Below, in pieces: positions 1-9,312 of a stretch of DNA of 32,976 nucleotides; positions within the stretch are counted from its first letter, which is position 1, and the number at the start of each line of letters is the position of its first letter. The notes under the pieces are model-generated. The model searched no databases, was not told the origin of the DNA, and was given only the letters and a program-made list of their open reading frames with translations. A program made the translations under genes and the position numbers. The DNA comes from an uncultured Colwellia sp. (lineage in GTDB: Bacteria; Pseudomonadota; Gammaproteobacteria; Enterobacterales; Alteromonadaceae), in the NCBI GenBank assembly GCA_913058395.1, contig CAJXQI010000030.1:1-32976 (forward strand). Reading direction: 5' to 3'.

Positions 1-639
1 AGAAACAATAGCGTTTGCTTTGAATTGGTTAATATCCTCAACATAATCCATCATATTATCTTTATTCATAGCAAAAGAATTAAGCATTTTTCTATTGTAG
101 AAACCATGATAAAGCCTATTTTTTAATGACTTTGCTTGACTAGGGTTCCCTAAGTCAGCACCCCAAAGGTATAAGGTTTTTACGCCTAAGCCTGCACCTA
201 ACCAACCATAGCCTCGCCACATTATCGCTTCTCTTCGGGTATTACTTTCAAGGTCTAACTCAAACGTAAAGGGTTGACCCGTTGAACCGCCAGTCGATTT
301 TTTTACATTATTAGCATCAGTTTGGCTAATAAACTCTTGATAATGATTACGAATATCAGTTTTTGTGGTGATGGGTAATTGGTAAAAGTCAGCCATGGAT
401 TGAATATCATGGTAAGAGCTTATACCCACGTTTTTCCATGCCTTTTGATAGTAAGAGGTATTGTTAAAAGCATGTTTTAACACCCCTTGTAATGCTTGCC
501 ATTGGCAATTAGCTAATTGCTCTGGAGACCAAGCTAAGTGCTTCTGATAGTCGTTTAAGTATGGAATAAGGCCTTTACCCTTAATTTTGTCATATAAAGG
601 CATTATCGCGTGTTGAAATAAAGAAGGGTAAATATCCAT
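1..639 (-). CDS. CapK/phenylacetate-CoA ligase-like adenylate-forming protein (3' part missing)
   Basis: This is an open frame from ATG at 639 to the window edge: 213 codons with no stop, so the C-terminal half lies outside. The visible part begins MDIYPSLFQH and carries the AMP-binding P-loop STGGSTGQP at about residues 115-123, then a TRREAIMWRGYGWLG-type region. This is typical of the phenylacetate-CoA ligase/CapK family found in capsule and exopolysaccharide loci. Family members activate a carboxylic acid as an acyl-adenylate. In polysaccharide clusters the substrate is usually unknown, and acyl or amide decoration of sugars is the usual guess. The start lies 9 bases after the stop of the flippase gene, so it is the last visible gene of a minus-strand operon (acyltransferase, ligase, flippase, CapK). 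Function in the glycan pathway is inferred; family assignment is fairly sure. Confidence 0.82.
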   Translation of the reverse strand, partial: MDIYPSLFQHAIMPLYDKIKGKGLIPYLNDYQKHLAWSPEQLANCQWQALQGVLKHAFNNTSYYQKAWKNVGISSYHDIQSMADFYQLPITTKTDIRNHYQEFISQTDANNVKKSTGGSTGQPFTFELDLESNTRREAIMWRGYGWLGAGLGVKTLYLWGADLGNPSQAKSLKNRLYHGFYNRKMLNSFAMNKDNMMDYVEDINQFKANAIVS

Positions 640-648
640 ACTGTTCAC

Positions 649-2154
649 TTAAGTTGTTTTTAAAAAGGGAATTTTTTTACTAATGATTGCAAGCGATTTT
701 TGTTTTAAGTGTTTATCAAGCAAAATAAACCAATTAATTAATATAATAAATGGAAACATTATTGCAGCACTCACTATCAACATTAACCAACTTTTTTCAA
801 TGTAATGCATGATAAATTGCTGACCAAAATAGCCTATGGTATAGGTTAATATTACAGACAACATAAAACCTTTGATAACCGGGGCAATACTAAAGTTATT
901 GTAGCGCTTTAATAAAACTAAATTTAATAGCACGTCTGTTATAAAAAAGCCAATCGCAGTGCCTACGGCAATACCAATAATACCGATATAACTAGAAAGA
1001 ATAATTGAGCAAGTAATGTTAACCACTGCACCGAATAAGTTGGTTAAGGCTAACAGCTTGTGATTTGCTTGAGCGATCAATACGCCTTTGACTGACCAGT
1101 TCAATGCTCGACATAAAAAAGAGAACACCAGTAAATTCATCAGTAATATAGAATCAAAAAAGCTATCGCCAACCCATAATAAAACAAATAAGCCACCAAA
1201 AATAAAGAGTGATTGGTAGAGCACACTGTATACCAATATATTAATGGCAGTTATTTCATGAAACATACTTTCCATGTTTTCACCTCGTGCCACCATACGA
1301 GTGAAAACAGGTTGAAAAATGCCACTGATTGATGAGGCAAATCCTTCAACTAAAGCACTTAGTCGGTTTGCAATGCTATAAATTGGCACCAATGTTAATT
1401 CGAATAACTTAGTGACCAAAATAGGATCTGATTTAGTGCTTATCACTCGTGCGACACCACCAGCAATTACATGCTTTGAAAAATTAAATAAAGCTTTCAG
1501 TTCTGAAAAGCTCACTAGTGAAAGTTTGAAAGATAAAGGCGAAAATAGTTTTTTTGCATAATAGACTTTCATAACATTGCTACAGAAGTCGGCCGTAAGA
1601 GTGGCGGCAACAGCCCCTAAAATATGCATTTCTGGAATAAGGAGAAAGACTAAAGTGGCTTTGAATATGGTATTAAAACTTGAAATGTTTGCATCGATAT
1701 CGTAGCGCAACATACCAGAAAAGAAGCCATTAAAGGCATTCATTAAGAAGTCCCAAACAACCTTCAGTGCTAGCATCATTAAAGCGCTGGTAAATGTTAT
1801 TGAGCTTGCTTCATTAACCCCCATAATACTAGGATACTGAGCAAGTAATAATAAACCTAAAGCAGATAATAACCCTAAGCTACCAAACAGTACTAAACTG
1901 GTTGAAAAAACGGTATTAATCTGATGATTGTCTTTTTGCTCTAATGCTATGGTGATGTGCCGTTGAACCGCTGCAGGGAAGCCTAGATCAATTACATTGA
2001 ACCAACCTAATATTGAGAGGGTCAGCAGCCACAAACCATAATCATTATTCCCTAAGGTATTAATGAAAAAAGGCGTTAATAGTAGTGATATAGCTACCAT
2101 TATTATGTTTTCTAATAGCCGAAAAGCGGAACTGGCAAATAATTGCTTCTTCAT
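649..2154 (-). CDS. Wzx-type oligosaccharide flippase (MATE/MOP superfamily)
   Basis: This 501-residue, almost wholly hydrophobic protein has about 12-14 predicted membrane segments. Its N-terminal pattern (membrane helix, then NTLGNNDYGLWLL, then IDLGFPAAVQRHI) is characteristic of polysaccharide-biosynthesis flippases (Wzx/RfbX). These proteins move undecaprenyl-linked repeat units, or similar lipid-linked glycans, across the inner membrane. The ATG at 2154 has only a weak upstream AGAG. The gene sits 21 bases downstream of the O-antigen-ligase-type gene and 9 bases upstream of the CapK-like gene, which supports a single transcript and a shared role in export and assembly of one glycan. The substrate cannot be told from sequence. 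A teichoic- or O-unit-like flippase is the main alternative within the same superfamily. Confidence 0.88.
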   Translation of the reverse strand: MKKQLFASSAFRLLENIIMVAISLLLTPFFINTLGNNDYGLWLLTLSILGWFNVIDLGFPAAVQRHITIALEQKDNHQINTVFSTSLVLFGSLGLLSALGLLLLAQYPSIMGVNEASSITFTSALMMLALKVVWDFLMNAFNGFFSGMLRYDIDANISSFNTIFKATLVFLLIPEMHILGAVAATLTADFCSNVMKVYYAKKLFSPLSFKLSLVSFSELKALFNFSKHVIAGGVARVISTKSDPILVTKLFELTLVPIYSIANRLSALVEGFASSISGIFQPVFTRMVARGENMESMFHEITAINILVYSVLYQSLFIFGGLFVLLWVGDSFFDSILLMNLLVFSFLCRALNWSVKGVLIAQANHKLLALTNLFGAVVNITCSIILSSYIGIIGIAVGTAIGFFITDVLLNLVLLKRYNNFSIAPVIKGFMLSVILTYTIGYFGQQFIMHYIEKSWLMLIVSAAIMFPFIILINWFILLDKHLKQKSLAIISKKIPFLKTT

Positions 2155-2175
2155 TTTATACTCTAATTTTTATTG

Positions 2176-3516
2176 TTATAAGCCTACTTTCATCGCTATA
2201 AATACGGTAAAAATAATCAACCAAGAATACCACATACATTTATAAATCATTTTTGCTGAAAATAAGGATTTCAATGCCGGTTGAATTTTAAAAACTCTAA
2301 TAAAACTTGCTGTTTGTAGCCCTAAAAAAACAAACAATAAAAGGCTATAGCTTCTACTTAAAAAGAAGGCAGTAATCATAAAGCCCACCATAGAAAAAAA
2401 TAACATTTTGTTTATACGCAGTTCATTCAAATAATCTGTTTTAGTTTTTTCTGAGTATTCATCACCCTCTAATGTTGGATGTTTTTTGATGAGTAAAAAA
2501 CCTGAGAGCATAGATACTATTAAAACTCCGCCCCAAATAGAATAGCCAGCTATGCCAAGTTCAGCGGCGATGTGGATATAGGAATTATGGGCCACCAAAT
2601 TATGCTCTTCTATAAAATTTCCCATACCAATACCGAAAAGTGGGTGAGTCATCAGCATATGAATACCTACATACCATGCATCTAGTCGCCCATTTGCTGA
2701 CGACTCTGACGAAGACATTCCGCCAAAGGAAGCCAATAGTGTTGCAACTAGCGGAGCCATAATAATGGTAAATAAAATCAGCTTTGAGCCTGCTTTAGTT
2801 ATTAGGTAGTAAACACTAACTGTTCCTACTACCCCTAAAAGCGTCCCGCGAGATCCTGTCATGTAAACACCATAAAGTAGGCATGCGATAACTCCTAGCA
2901 TAATGATTTTTTTTATAAAATTACCCGTTGCATAAAAGTACGCTGCAATGGGAAAGTTCATCACTAAAAACATTCCAAGGTCATTAGGGTCACTGAAAAA
3001 ACCGAAATAAGTGATACGTATTTCCTGTCTTCTCACACTACCAACACTCTGACTGTTTCCAATTCCTGTGCCGTATTCACCATTATAAGAAGAGTATTGC
3101 AAGTGACCGTTGTAAACCATAATGAGAGCAGCAGCAAGGCAGACATACATCATGATGTGCTGGCGATTTATGTTGGTAATACAATTACTAAAAAGAAAGA
3201 AAGGGATAGCCGCGCTGACTATCATTATATTCGCTTGGTAGAGCCCACCGCTAAACCAACCATTAAAAATAGCTGAAATCATTATTATTGGAATTAGACT
3301 AAATACTAAATAATGTTGTGGCAGTAAAGTAATTGGCCGAAGGGTAAATAAAGTTAATACGATAGTTAGTATCGCAAGAACCTTAATAATTATCATTTGC
3401 TCGGTGCTAGGAGAAAACTCATGAGGTCTTATTAAAATAAAAATAGCGTAAAGTAACAGGAAAAAAAAAGCTAATGCAGCGTCTTTTTCTTTTACTATCG
3501 GGGTATATTTCGCCAC
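2176..3516 (-). CDS. O-antigen ligase/polymerase family membrane protein, exosortase-associated type
   Basis: This 446-residue polytopic membrane protein has the Wzy_C-family signature: SRGTLLGVV at about 222-230 and a periplasmic loop with HNSYIHIAAELGIAG at about 310-324. The stretch GFFSDPNDLG at about 172-181 resembles the DPNDL motif of the putative O-glycosylation ligases that accompany exosortase A systems. Members either ligate lipid-linked glycan to lipid A or protein, or polymerise it. Which applies here is unknown, and no other Wzy polymerase is visible. The start is GTG at 3516; the nearest internal in-frame ATG is about residue 41, within the first membrane region, and AAAGG-like sequence lies upstream. 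It is 35 bases downstream of the acyltransferase gene and 21 bases upstream of the flippase gene, in the same minus-strand operon. Confidence 0.85.
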   Translation of the reverse strand: MAKYTPIVKEKDAALAFFFLLLYAIFILIRPHEFSPSTEQMIIIKVLAILTIVLTLFTLRPITLLPQHYLVFSLIPIIMISAIFNGWFSGGLYQANIMIVSAAIPFFLFSNCITNINRQHIMMYVCLAAALIMVYNGHLQYSSYNGEYGTGIGNSQSVGSVRRQEIRITYFGFFSDPNDLGMFLVMNFPIAAYFYATGNFIKKIIMLGVIACLLYGVYMTGSRGTLLGVVGTVSVYYLITKAGSKLILFTIIMAPLVATLLASFGGMSSSESSANGRLDAWYVGIHMLMTHPLFGIGMGNFIEEHNLVAHNSYIHIAAELGIAGYSIWGGVLIVSMLSGFLLIKKHPTLEGDEYSEKTKTDYLNELRINKMLFFSMVGFMITAFFLSRSYSLLLFVFLGLQTASFIRVFKIQPALKSLFSAKMIYKCMWYSWLIIFTVFIAMKVGL

Positions 3517-3551
3517 TGGCCTTTTGTCCTTTAATGAAGCATAACGTAATA

Positions 3552-4607
3552 TTATACGTTACTTAAAAATATCTTCTGAATAACTTTTAAAAATAAGTGT
3601 TTGAAAGGCTTATTAATCATTGATATATCATAAAGTTCTTTTTTTTCAGAATTGAATGACGATTTATAGCTATTATTTACACTACCCATCATAAAGTCAT
3701 ATACATAGGTGCTGCAATTTTCAATAGACCAAACGTGTAAATTGAAGCCAGGAGATAGGTGCTTGCACTCTTCTTCATCCCATCCTCCTTGGTAATAATA
3801 CAGATTGTTTTGATCTTTTAAATAGTAATGAATAGCTATCACGCCACCTTCAATTAAAATGGCACTCATTGCCGATTGCTCATGTTGTTGGCTTTGTCGC
3901 AGCCGTGTATGAAACTTATTAAATCGATGGTCTGAGAATGCACCTTTTTGGCCTAATTTAATCCAACGCTTTTGATGCAGATCTGCCATTAGATTCCAGT
4001 ACTTTTCTTGTTCTCGGGCTGCAACCCAGGTGAACTCAGCTTTACTAGACGTTAGCCTATTTTTAGAACGACGTAATTTGCTTTTTGTATTTTTGCTTAA
4101 ACAGTTTTCTTGCCAATTATTAGGCTTCACATAATACTGTGAGCCATTTTGAACTAATGCATTTTGAGGAGCTATTTTTAATATATTAGCGTCTTTCTTA
4201 ATTGCCCTTGCGTTGAAAGTATCAAAGCTACTATCGGTTATGAGATCAGCACAAAATTTATTTACAGGGGCGGTATACTTTGGATTAAACAAAATATCTA
4301 AATACTCGGAAGCGACCTCTGTACATTCTTCTTCCCCTTGGCCTAAAAAAAACAGATGGTTTTGTGACCAATACGTATTAAGTTTTTGATAATAGAAAGG
4401 CAATAAGGCGATTAGTTCATTGTCTTTATATGCTGCAAATGTATATAAATGCCAATTATCTTGCCAAAATATTTCATGCCAGTTTAAAACCCAATACGGA
4501 GAAGTAAACAGGCAATCATCATTAAACTCACCGTTTAAGCGAGTCCACTGCTCAGTGAGTGACGAAAGTTGCTTAATATCTTCGATTTTTTTCCAAAGAA
4601 TAGTCAT
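3552..4607 (-). CDS. FemAB/BioF2-type GNAT acyltransferase
   Basis: This 351-residue soluble protein contains the GNAT_6 (BioF2/CelD-like) layout. It has an N-terminal region with LFTSPYWVLNWHEIFW and ELIALLPFYY, and a C-terminal GNAT core with GGVIAIHYYLKDQNNLYYYQ, then SPGFNLHVWSIENC and YVYDFMMGSVNNSYKSSF, the last being a typical family tail. Such proteins are common in exopolysaccharide and exosortase loci (annotated FemAB-like or cellulose-biosynthesis CelD-like). They are presumed to acylate or aminoacylate a sugar or lipid-linked intermediate in the cytoplasm. It is the first gene of the minus-strand polysaccharide operon and is divergent from the GT4 gene, with about 120 bases between them that hold an inverted repeat at 4635-4650. 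The exact acyl donor and acceptor are unknown. Confidence 0.8.
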   Translation of the reverse strand: MTILWKKIEDIKQLSSLTEQWTRLNGEFNDDCLFTSPYWVLNWHEIFWQDNWHLYTFAAYKDNELIALLPFYYQKLNTYWSQNHLFFLGQGEEECTEVASEYLDILFNPKYTAPVNKFCADLITDSSFDTFNARAIKKDANILKIAPQNALVQNGSQYYVKPNNWQENCLSKNTKSKLRRSKNRLTSSKAEFTWVAAREQEKYWNLMADLHQKRWIKLGQKGAFSDHRFNKFHTRLRQSQQHEQSAMSAILIEGGVIAIHYYLKDQNNLYYYQGGWDEEECKHLSPGFNLHVWSIENCSTYVYDFMMGSVNNSYKSSFNSEKKELYDISMINKPFKHLFLKVIQKIFLSNV

Positions 4608-4634
4608 TTTATTTTTATAATTACACCAATCGAG

Positions 4635-4650
4635 ATTTAAGTTCTTAAAT
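4635..4650. promoter_or_regulatory. Inverted repeat in the divergent promoter region of the two polysaccharide operons
   Basis: ATTTAAG-TT-CTTAAAT is a perfect 7-base inverted repeat with a 2-base spacer. It lies between the oppositely transcribed acyltransferase (start 4607) and GT4 (start 4727) genes. The position fits an operator for a dimeric regulator. The region is AT-rich, so chance occurrence is possible. Confidence 0.35.
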
Positions 4651-4726
4651 TAATGAAAACAATAATACTGGTAGTGAGTGCTATGTTACCGCATAATTGT
4701 TAAAAATTAGATACATAATATTAACA

Positions 4727-5800
4727 ATGCCAGATAAATTTACTTCTAAGTCAATTATACATGTTGTTTCTAGCCTCGAAGTAGGGGGGGCAGAAAGGTT
4801 TGTTATTGATTTATGTCGATTGCAAATTGGCCAAAAAATGACAGTGGCAATTTTATCTTTTGGGTTAGAAGATGACACCCTAGTTTCAGAGTGTGAGAAG
4901 GCTGGAATTAATGTCTTTTTTACTGCGAAAAACAAAATGGGCAAATGGCGAGATGCATATCTTAGTGTAAACGCTTTCAATATTATTCATTTTCATTCGC
5001 CTTATCCATTAAAGTTTATGTTGCCGATAATGCCGCTGTGTATACGAAAAAAAATTATATATACGCGCCATGGCGCTGATCCATTATCAGGTCGGTCTTG
5101 GGACTATATGCATAAAATAGCGCGTCTATTTGTTAATGAGGTTAGCTTTGTATCACAAGAGGGTGCTGACGTATTTGCACGTACTCACGGATGGCTAAGA
5201 AAATCGAAGCATGTCATTGATAATGGCGTTAATTTAGATGAAGTTGTTATTACTAGAACTCAAAGTGATAAAACCCGTATTGGCTCAGTAGGCCGAATGA
5301 TCCCATTGAAAAATCAGATCTGCTTACTAAAAGCAATAACGCTATTACCTGAGGTAAAGAGAAAAGCTGTTGAAATACACTTTTTTGGAGATGGCCCTGA
5401 TTTAGCACTTTTAAAAGATTTTGTTGATAAAAACTTATTGCAAGAGTTCGTTATATTTCACGGAATGGTAAGTAATCGTAGTGACATTTATAATAGTTTT
5501 GATATTTTAACGGTAACGTCTGAAACTGAGGGTTTATCTTTGGCTATTATGGAAGCTATGGCTTATTACTGCCCAGTGCTAGCTAGCAATGTGGGCGGTA
5601 ATTCAAAGCTAGTCGTAGATGAAAGTAACGGCTATTTATTTGACTATGATGACGCGCAAAAATTATCTGATAAAATTGCTATATTTATTGCAAATCCTGA
5701 ATTAGTAAAGGCGTTTGCACTCAAAGGACGAAGCCGAATTGAGGAGCAATTCTCTCTTGAAGCGAGTGTCGAAAAATATCAAAAATTGTATCTTTCATAA
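4727..5800 (+). CDS. GT4-family glycosyltransferase (GT-B fold)
   Basis: I choose ATG at 4727 (357 residues), because the frame's upstream extension begins only at a TTG without a ribosome binding site and adds ten unconserved residues. Numbering from this ATG, the N-terminal donor-fold entry VVSSLEVGGAERF lies at about 13-25, GRMIPLKNQ with the family Arg/Lys pair at about 189-197, and the E-x7-E motif at about 268-276 (EGLSLAIME). These are hallmarks of retaining GT4 transferases using nucleotide-sugar donors on the cytoplasmic side. It is the first gene of a plus-strand operon and is followed after 9 bases by an exported unknown protein. It most likely adds one sugar to the lipid-linked repeat unit. 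Donor and linkage cannot be read from sequence. Confidence 0.88.
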   Translation: MPDKFTSKSIIHVVSSLEVGGAERFVIDLCRLQIGQKMTVAILSFGLEDDTLVSECEKAGINVFFTAKNKMGKWRDAYLSVNAFNIIHFHSPYPLKFMLPIMPLCIRKKIIYTRHGADPLSGRSWDYMHKIARLFVNEVSFVSQEGADVFARTHGWLRKSKHVIDNGVNLDEVVITRTQSDKTRIGSVGRMIPLKNQICLLKAITLLPEVKRKAVEIHFFGDGPDLALLKDFVDKNLLQEFVIFHGMVSNRSDIYNSFDILTVTSETEGLSLAIMEAMAYYCPVLASNVGGNSKLVVDESNGYLFDYDDAQKLSDKIAIFIANPELVKAFALKGRSRIEEQFSLEASVEKYQKLYLS

Positions 5801-5809
5801 GAGGATAGT

Positions 5810-7342
5810 ATGCCTATAGCCATTCGATCATTTTTCAGATATACGGTTTTGTTGATTTCTGTCCTCTCCAATTTTTCCTTCGCAGAAAGTCACCAACTTG
5901 ATATTAATGTTCCAAGAGGGGTTAAGGTTATTTCATTACCTTTTCCTCAAGAGGAGCTCATGTTAGATAGCAAAGTCTCGGTCAGTCTTGATGCTCACAT
6001 ACTTCCCGCTAATATTTCTTACTCATTGCTATGGCCACAAAAAATTGAGGCTCCTCGTAGTATAAGAGTACTTAATATTGAATTTGACGAAATACCCGTA
6101 AATTCATCGTTAGTTTCATTGAGGTGGCAGGTATCAGATCGCTTGTTGAAAAAAAGCCAGCTAAGTACAATGTTGAATGCACAAATGGTATACCCAGATT
6201 TAAATTGGCTTAGAAGGGCATTATTACTAACCAATAATAATGGTGTTGAAGAAGGTTGGTACCGAGATATACAAAAACTGACAGCGATTTATCTTGCCGA
6301 TGAAACACTACTAGCTAAAAAGGGTTACCCTAAGTCAGTGGCAAGCCAATGGCTGTATGACAAACCGCAGGCATTTTATCAATTGTTTCTTACTGATGGC
6401 GATCAAAAATTCAAACGACAAGCTGACCGTTACGTAGCGTTTTATAAAAATCAAATTGATGCTAAAGGCTATTTTAAGTTATCTAAACCAAAAGATATAA
6501 AATATTTGATGGGTAGATCCTTAGTGTATAGCTTTCTATTAAATCAAAACTACTCTTCTTTAGAAACTCTTGAAAGAATGTTCAACGCATCTCTAGATTG
6601 GCCATCGACATATTCTGGTAAGGGTTTTTGGACTGAACGTCATCATGCGGCAGCTATGAATATAGCGATAAGCTTTTGGGAGGTTTCAGGACGAGAGGAT
6701 GCTAAAAAGCGTGTTGATGAATTAGTGGAAGGGATTTTTCAGATGACGTTTTCTCCTCATGCCGATTGGCCTGTAAGAGGTTGTCCGCAGCATACTTTTA
6801 ATTCACATGAAGGCTGGGGGGATAATACTCCGGCTTGTTCGCCATGGATGATGGCACTTATTGCGGATAACTTATGGAGATACTATTTGTTAACCTCAGA
6901 TAAAAAGTCGTCATTGTTGTTGTCATCATTTGTAGATTTTCTGCTTGTTGAAGGTACTTATATAGCGAATGAAGGGAAAATAAAAGGGCACCTTGTACCT
7001 AAGTATTTAGTTTCTTTGGATAACTCAAAACAAGAAGAGTTAGACCCTTGGTCTGATCGAGAGCATACATGTGATGTAGCTGCAATGGTAGGAAAGGGGC
7101 TCTTTATAAAAAGGCAACTCGGCAAGGATTACCTGCGTCATAAAAAGCTGTTCAACCAATTGTCAGGTCTTTGTAAATTGAAGCACCTAGCAATTGTAGA
7201 AAAATACAAATATGTCAAATTGACCCAAATAAGCAGTAAGCCACCAAGGAAGTTCAATTGGCAGTATTCGTCAACAGATGATTTGCCGTGGCTAATGCAA
7301 GTATTAAATGCACCAAGTAACACATCAGTAGTAGAGGAATAA
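5810..7342 (+). CDS. Exported protein of unknown function in polysaccharide operon
   Basis: This 510-residue protein has a clear N-terminal signal peptide (positive start, hydrophobic core LLISVLSNFSFA, probable cleavage before ESHQ), so it acts in the periplasm or outside. I do not recognise the family with confidence. Residues about 20-110 look like a beta-rich domain. The rest is helical, with conserved-looking clusters WTERHHAAAMN (about 278-288), a Cys-containing stretch GCPQHTFNSHEGWG (about 324-337) and PWSDREHTCDVAAMVGKG. That pattern would suit an alpha/alpha-toroid glycan lyase or hydrolase; this is only an inference. The ATG at 5810 has GAGGA just upstream and lies 9 bases after the GT4 stop. 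Its last codons hold the ribosome binding site of the next gene, so it is firmly part of the operon. A role in trimming or modifying the exported glycan is plausible. Confidence 0.75.
   Translation: MPIAIRSFFRYTVLLISVLSNFSFAESHQLDINVPRGVKVISLPFPQEELMLDSKVSVSLDAHILPANISYSLLWPQKIEAPRSIRVLNIEFDEIPVNSSLVSLRWQVSDRLLKKSQLSTMLNAQMVYPDLNWLRRALLLTNNNGVEEGWYRDIQKLTAIYLADETLLAKKGYPKSVASQWLYDKPQAFYQLFLTDGDQKFKRQADRYVAFYKNQIDAKGYFKLSKPKDIKYLMGRSLVYSFLLNQNYSSLETLERMFNASLDWPSTYSGKGFWTERHHAAAMNIAISFWEVSGREDAKKRVDELVEGIFQMTFSPHADWPVRGCPQHTFNSHEGWGDNTPACSPWMMALIADNLWRYYLLTSDKKSSLLLSSFVDFLLVEGTYIANEGKIKGHLVPKYLVSLDNSKQEELDPWSDREHTCDVAAMVGKGLFIKRQLGKDYLRHKKLFNQLSGLCKLKHLAIVEKYKYVKLTQISSKPPRKFNWQYSSTDDLPWLMQVLNAPSNTSVVEE
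7334..7338 (+). promoter_or_regulatory. Ribosome binding site that fixes the TTG start of the acyltransferase
   Basis: GAGGA overlaps the last sense codons of the upstream gene and sits 6 bases before TTG at 7345. The TTG-initiated protein begins with the family-typical NYRSDIDGLRTIAV sequence. No ATG start is available at this position, so a TTG start is well supported. Confidence 0.7.
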
Positions 7343-7344
7343 TT

Positions 7345-9294
7345 TTGAATTATCGTAGTGATATAGATGGCTTGAGAACAATTGCAGTTTTTGTTGTTAT
7401 TCTCAATCACGCTGGGTTTAGTTTTTTTTCAGGTGGCTTTGTCGGTGTTGATGTATTCTTTGTAATATCTGGATTCTTAATTACTTCTATTATTTACCCT
7501 AGCATTGTTGAAGGGAACTTCAGCCTCACTAGGTTTTTCTCTCGTCGAATCAAGCGGCTTATGCCTGTTTTATTTTGTGTTATCGCCATTACAGCAATTG
7601 TTTTTAGTTTAATTATGTTGCCGCAAGATTTGATGCAATTCTACCGCAGTATTATTTGGGTATTAATGTATGCAGGTAACTTCTTTATGTGGCTTAATCA
7701 TGGCGGTTATTTCGATGGTAACTCTCAAGAAGCTCCACTACTACATACATGGTCATTAGCTGTTGAAGAACAATACTATTTTGTTTGGCCTATTATGCTA
7801 ATTGTCGCGGTGAGGTTTTTTGGTGCAAAAGTAACCGCTTGGCTTTCAGTTATACTATTTATTGCCTTGACAGTTTTTTCACAATGGGGCGTAGATGTTA
7901 CTGTTGGCGCAGCATATTATCTTTTACCTACACGCTTTTTCGAGCTACTGATTGGCTCATGCCTTGCGATTTTTTGGGTCAAACTGCCTGAATTAGGTCG
8001 TACTTCACAGCATGGACTATCCATTATTGGTTTATGTATGGTAATGATTAGCTCAATTATGCTTACTGAGCACTCTTCATTCCCCGGTTATAATGCGTTG
8101 TACCCAATAATAGGCACCGCGCTTATAATATATTCTCAAAAAGGGATCGTTAATAAATTTTTATCAACTAAAGCTATGGTCTATAGCGGCAACATTTCAT
8201 ATTCACTGTATTTGTGGCATTGGCCTATTTTTACTTTGATGCGCTATATGTCGATTGAACTGACTCTTACAGTACAAGTTTTTTGTATCGCTTTAACTTA
8301 TGCCCTTTCGATGCTTTCTTATCATTATATTGAGCAGCCGTTCAGGCATCTCAAACTTAATGATTTCAAATCTATTACGCTAAAGTTATATGTACTTCCA
8401 GCAAGTGTTTTGATTATTGTTTCTTGCCTTGGGATATACTTTAAGGGTTATGAAGGACGACTTCCTGAAAATGTTGTTGCTATGGAAAAGTCGCTTAATA
8501 CCCATTCAAGTAAATCTCGCCAATCTTGTCATTCAGCTTTTAGGGACAATAATAAGCTGCCGGCTGAAGATTGTATTTTAGGCACAAAAAGGGCCACAAA
8601 TGAAGGCAGTGGTGTATTTATTTTTGGCGATTCCCATGCGAACCATATAGTACCATTTATGGAAATATTAATTGATGATGTTGATGGGTGGGGTCAAGAC
8701 TATACATTAGATCGCTGTTTACCCATTGCAGGTTTAAACTGGGGTGGAGATCTATACAAATCAAAACGCTGCAAATCGAGAAATGACAAGGCCATAGAGC
8801 ACATAAAAAATAACAATTTTAAATACGTTGTGCTTGCAGCATCATGGCCTGGTATTGAAACCAGACGTATATTTGATGATTCAAAGCGTATTTTAGATGC
8901 TAAAGAAAAAGAGCAATTATTTCAAAATTCATTAATTGCTACATTACAGCTGGTGGTTAAGTCTGGAGCAACTCCTATCCTAGTAGAAGATACACCTACC
9001 TTGGCTGGAAAAAGTCCTAAGTGTACTATTAAAAAAATAGTTTTTGATTCAGAGATTAACTGTGATGTATTTATTGAAGAAAACCCTTTTATAGTAAAAG
9101 CTTTCCAGCAAGCCCAAGCGGTTATTCCAGAAAGCATAATTATCAAACCGAGTGAGCTATTTTGCCATGAAGGAGTGTGTCAGATGCAAGTAAATGGCAC
9201 GCCATTATTTAGAGATAATGACCACTTAAATATCGATGGAGCAAAGGAGCTTGCAAAGCGTCACTTAGAAATTCATGGCAACTTTATTAATTAA
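7345..9294 (+). CDS. OafA/YrhL-type acyltransferase-3 with C-terminal SGNH domain
   Basis: This 649-residue, two-domain membrane enzyme has an acyltransferase-3 domain at about 1-360. That domain opens NYRSDIDGLRTIAV, has the catalytic-type His22 in NHAGF, and HTWSLAVEEQYYFVWP at about 134-149, with around ten membrane helices. A periplasmic SGNH esterase/transferase domain covers about 400-649, with GDSH (Ser430) and the C-terminal DxxH pair Asp624/His627. Such fusions transfer acetyl or similar groups from cytoplasmic acyl-CoA through the membrane to glycans (O-antigen, capsule, peptidoglycan). Here the target is presumably the polysaccharide made by this locus. It starts at TTG 7345, two bases after the upstream stop, with a good GAGGA site. 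It is the last gene of the plus-strand operon, before a hairpin and the convergent GT2 gene. Confidence 0.93.
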   Translation: MNYRSDIDGLRTIAVFVVILNHAGFSFFSGGFVGVDVFFVISGFLITSIIYPSIVEGNFSLTRFFSRRIKRLMPVLFCVIAITAIVFSLIMLPQDLMQFYRSIIWVLMYAGNFFMWLNHGGYFDGNSQEAPLLHTWSLAVEEQYYFVWPIMLIVAVRFFGAKVTAWLSVILFIALTVFSQWGVDVTVGAAYYLLPTRFFELLIGSCLAIFWVKLPELGRTSQHGLSIIGLCMVMISSIMLTEHSSFPGYNALYPIIGTALIIYSQKGIVNKFLSTKAMVYSGNISYSLYLWHWPIFTLMRYMSIELTLTVQVFCIALTYALSMLSYHYIEQPFRHLKLNDFKSITLKLYVLPASVLIIVSCLGIYFKGYEGRLPENVVAMEKSLNTHSSKSRQSCHSAFRDNNKLPAEDCILGTKRATNEGSGVFIFGDSHANHIVPFMEILIDDVDGWGQDYTLDRCLPIAGLNWGGDLYKSKRCKSRNDKAIEHIKNNNFKYVVLAASWPGIETRRIFDDSKRILDAKEKEQLFQNSLIATLQLVVKSGATPILVEDTPTLAGKSPKCTIKKIVFDSEINCDVFIEENPFIVKAFQQAQAVIPESIIIKPSELFCHEGVCQMQVNGTPLFRDNDHLNIDGAKELAKRHLEIHGNFIN

Positions 9295-9312
9295 CCAAAA
9301 AGGGCTTAAATC

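Noticed and set aside
4681-4980. Open frame of 99 codons on the minus strand over the GT4 start
   Set aside because: Overlaps the well-supported GT4 gene and has no motif or ribosome site.
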